Part shown: positions 61,478 to 64,000 of the stretch, in pieces | Layout: each line of letters starts with the position of its first letter | How positions within the stretch are numbered: position 1 is the first letter of the stretch | Assembly (NCBI RefSeq): GCF_001625305.1 | Contig: NW_017803876.1 | Coordinates: forward strand, 2,748,661 to 2,812,660 | Direction of reading: 5' to 3' | Length of the DNA: 64,000 nt | Source of the DNA: Branchiostoma belcheri | Lineage: Eukaryota; Chordata; Leptocardii; Amphioxiformes; Branchiostomatidae | Notes under the pieces: model-generated | Told to the model about the DNA's origin: nothing | Seen by the model: the letters and a program-made list of their open reading frames with translations, nothing else | Databases searched by the model: none | Translations under genes and position numbers: made by a program

Positions 61478-63497
61478 AAAGATGTTTATATAACAGTTTG
61501 ACGAATGTGACTGCGCCGTAAGTATCCTAGTTCGCCCGATTCTACAAGTTAAGGCAGCATAGTTCGAAAATGTAGACTAAAATTACAGGGATAATAGTAA
61601 TTACTCCTCAACACACTGTGATGCACATTTCGTGGAGTACGGCTTCTTTTGATTATCCACAGGTACGCCTGGGCATACCCCATAGGACGATCGCAACATG
61701 ATGCCGTACTTAATCTGTTTGGGTCTGCGTATTCTCCGAGTTTGATCGTCACAGATAATCTCCGTCTGAACTCATTACCCCGCCGTAACGAGCAGGGGCT
61801 TCCTAAGTACCGTTTATAAGCTGAAATGTCACGGTGTCAGCGAGTCTAAGAGTCATTTCATGTGTAACGGAAACCGGAAAACGCTTCCAAGTGGATTTTG
61901 TGTAGCATTGACTATAAAGCAACACAACAAGAGCTGGGCTAGACGGGACTTTTATTTTATTGCCAACGATACACAAAAAACGCTATCTCAGAAAACACAC
62001 GACGCATGTCTTTATCCATTCATTCGTTCATTCATTAGTCTGTCATCTTTCTTCCATCCTTTCATTTCCCGTGGTCTCAGCTCAAATTCACTAATGCCTG
62101 ACTTTCTCCTCACTACTTTTCCTCCCATGTACTTGTCCTCATCTTAATTGATGCTGCAGTGCAAGGTCAGAGGATGTAGCCGTGGTACGTGGTGTGCACA
62201 TGACTTTCACGGAGGCAGACAACCAATGAAACAGACAAACTGCAAATCAATGAGAAGGTGCTATGTTTAGCTGGCTTATAAGTGGGGCGCGTAGTTAAAA
62301 CAGTCAGACCAGCACACTTTAGGTAATTCCCAATTACATTTCTGCCAATAGTAGATTGATGTGCCCAGGTCTGTAGTAGACCGTGTGTAGTTCGACCTTT
62401 GATGTGACCACAGCTGCGGGAGGTTCACCCAGACAGGCCAATGAGGTCAAGTCTTATCCCCATCATCAAGTCTGTGACAGAGGCAGCTTCACGTGTGGAA
62501 AGGTCGTAACGAAGTCGATTTAGGACCCGGCCGGCGGATGTCTACATCAGAGTTGTGAGAACTGTCATCACGGGGTTTATGTGACGGCCATTAAATACTC
62601 CCACCCTCTATCATATGGGTGTTCTGATTTGGTACGAGATTTGATTTGAGAGAGGAATGATGTTTGTATCCATCTACTATCGCTGCCTCTCCAATCCCAA
62701 TCAGCAGTAACACGTTGTAATTGCCGATGAAAGTTTTGATAGTTGCCCTTCTTGTGATATGATTAGAATTGCCCTACTATCCGATATTAAAACTCCACCT
62801 TTTCTCTTCAGCGTAAGAAAGCCGCAAACAGATATTGTGTCGTTTGTGAATGACGTTGACATGTGGAACCATCCCTACGCCTTCGGGACCAATGTAATAT
62901 GAACGCACAATACATGGACTCAGGCAAAGCTGCACACATGGGGATAGACTTGTGACGTCGGCGGTGCTACCCATTGTGTAATCTACGTGTCTCTCTTGCG
63001 TCTGATACTCAATCAACGAGAGAACTGTTTTAGACTTATCTTCTACACCATACAGGATTAGCTTCCTCGAGAATATCACTCCGTAGTCAAGGAGACTAGA
63101 AATCTGCGAATCACCAGACACGGTTCCATAGCCTTGTGCGATCCCTTTGGGCAGGGATCCAGGCAAAGCTCATTTCCAGCCTTATCGCACAGAGCTAACG
63201 TGCTGTCTTTTGTGTTCCTTTGCCGTAATGAAAGAAAGCAGCAACGACACTGAAATTCCGTACTGGCGCGCTTTATGATAAGACCATGGCGCCAATTAAC
63301 TTGCGTGCAAAATAAAACGACTGTAGTATTTCTTTGTCACGGAAGGTTGTATACATCGTGCTATTTGTGACATCTTGTCACGTACCTAATGTACTGATGT
63401 ATCTTGAGTATGTGAACATCTGACTTACTACTCCTTTCTGAAGTTGTTCCTATCAATACCTTATAGCCCTACAAAAGTGTGTGGCGTCGGATTGTTG

Positions 63498-63820
63498 TAT
63501 CACTGTGCGGCGAAATGGAGCAATCATGAACACAAAGTACAACACTCAAGTCAAGTATTTCTTCTTAATGCGTTTAGATGAATATTCAGACACGGCACCC
63601 GGTCGTTCCCATATTTGAATACCTAATATAAAGTTTCTGCTGTTCCAGCATCTGTCCTATCACTGTGCTGCGAAATGTAGTAATCATAGGTCTTACACCA
63701 ACTACAACACTCAAGCCAAGTACTTCTTGTTAATGCGTTTGGTTGAATATTCAGGCACGGCACCCGGTCGTTCATGATGTAAAAACCTAATATAAAGTTT
63801 CTGCTGTTCCAGCATCTATC
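63498..63820. repeat. 160-bp tandem duplication, two copies
   Basis: Copy 1 (63498-63657) and copy 2 (63658-63820) both begin tatcactgtgc and end tgctgttccagcatctNtc. They share cggcacccggtcgttc and cctaatataaagtttctgct at matching positions. The copies differ by scattered substitutions and a short length change. There is no conserved open frame across them. Confidence 0.9.
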
Positions 63821-64000
63821 TTAAAAGAGGGAGGTCGCTGGCCAGACGTTTCGGCCGCCTGTGCCCTGTTGACCTGTACACTACAGTACAGTTTAACGAC
63901 CGTTACGAGCGAGGCCGTACCAGCCGGCGAACTTCAGGTCAATCCGATACTTCTGGTTCTTGGCAACGGGTTTAAACTGCTTGGTTACGCCAGTTATGTC

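Larger units (their letters stand above)
58521..64000. other. Downstream intergenic region, no recognisable gene
   Basis: About 5.5 kb with mixed composition, more CpG-containing from about 59 kb on. I found no exon with family resemblance on either strand. The open frame at 63166-62777 (minus) is about 130 codons without an ATG at its start or any known motif, a length expected by chance. A strong donor-like site at 59549 and two repeats are listed separately. Confidence 0.5.

Noticed and set aside
62777..63166. Minus-strand open frame of about 130 codons
   Set aside because: It has no ATG at its start, no motif and no splice context; frames of this length are expected by chance in 64 kb.

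Overview
The window is animal nuclear DNA. Coding capacity is split into short exons with GT-AG junctions, introns run from hundreds of bases to several kilobases, and small inverted-repeat elements and a LINE remnant sit in the introns. The many acatgtacatgt-type runs, the intron style and the vertebrate-like protein similarity suggest a lancelet (Branchiostoma). That species call is an inference from style; the gene calls do not depend on it.

Two protein-coding genes lie head to head around 22.7-23.1 kb. To the left, on the minus strand, is the 5' part of a FERM-domain gene resembling FRMD6 (willin). Seven consecutive coding exons between 14905 and 955 join in frame into 256 residues covering FERM lobes F1 and F2 and the start of F3. 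The rest of the gene lies beyond the left edge. Its first coding exon is preceded by a long intron, and candidate non-coding first exons lie near 22.55-22.79 kb.

To the right, on the plus strand, is a complete THADA gene: 41 coding exons from the ATG at 23142 to the TGA at 58079-58081. All 40 junction phases agree, giving a 1,909-residue product close to the length of vertebrate THADA. THADA-family proteins (yeast Trm732) are helical-repeat partners of the FTSJ1/Trm7 methyltransferase, which 2'-O-methylates position 32 of tRNAs. FRMD6-family proteins are cortical FERM proteins linked to Hippo signalling. The two products have no known shared pathway; what joins them here is a promoter interval of about 0.4 kb.

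Layout: 1-954, FRMD6 intron with a 22-bp tandem repeat; 955-14905, FRMD6-like coding exons with a cluster of inverted-repeat elements at 8.2-9.3 kb; 14935-22550, long FRMD6 first intron; 22551-23141, shared 5' region; 23142-58081, THADA, with an assembly gap and inserted repeat in intron 15, foldback elements in introns 21 and 33, and a LINE fragment and homeodomain-type motif cluster in intron 34; 58082-58520, THADA 3'UTR; 58521-64000, no recognisable gene, ending in a 160-bp tandem duplication.

I found no undescribed multi-gene system. The observations most worth following are the head-to-head FRMD6-THADA arrangement, three copies of the palindrome GTAATTAC within 94 bp of a THADA intron, several well-defined non-autonomous transposon-like elements, and an assembly gap flanked by identical 72-bp sequences that is probably false.
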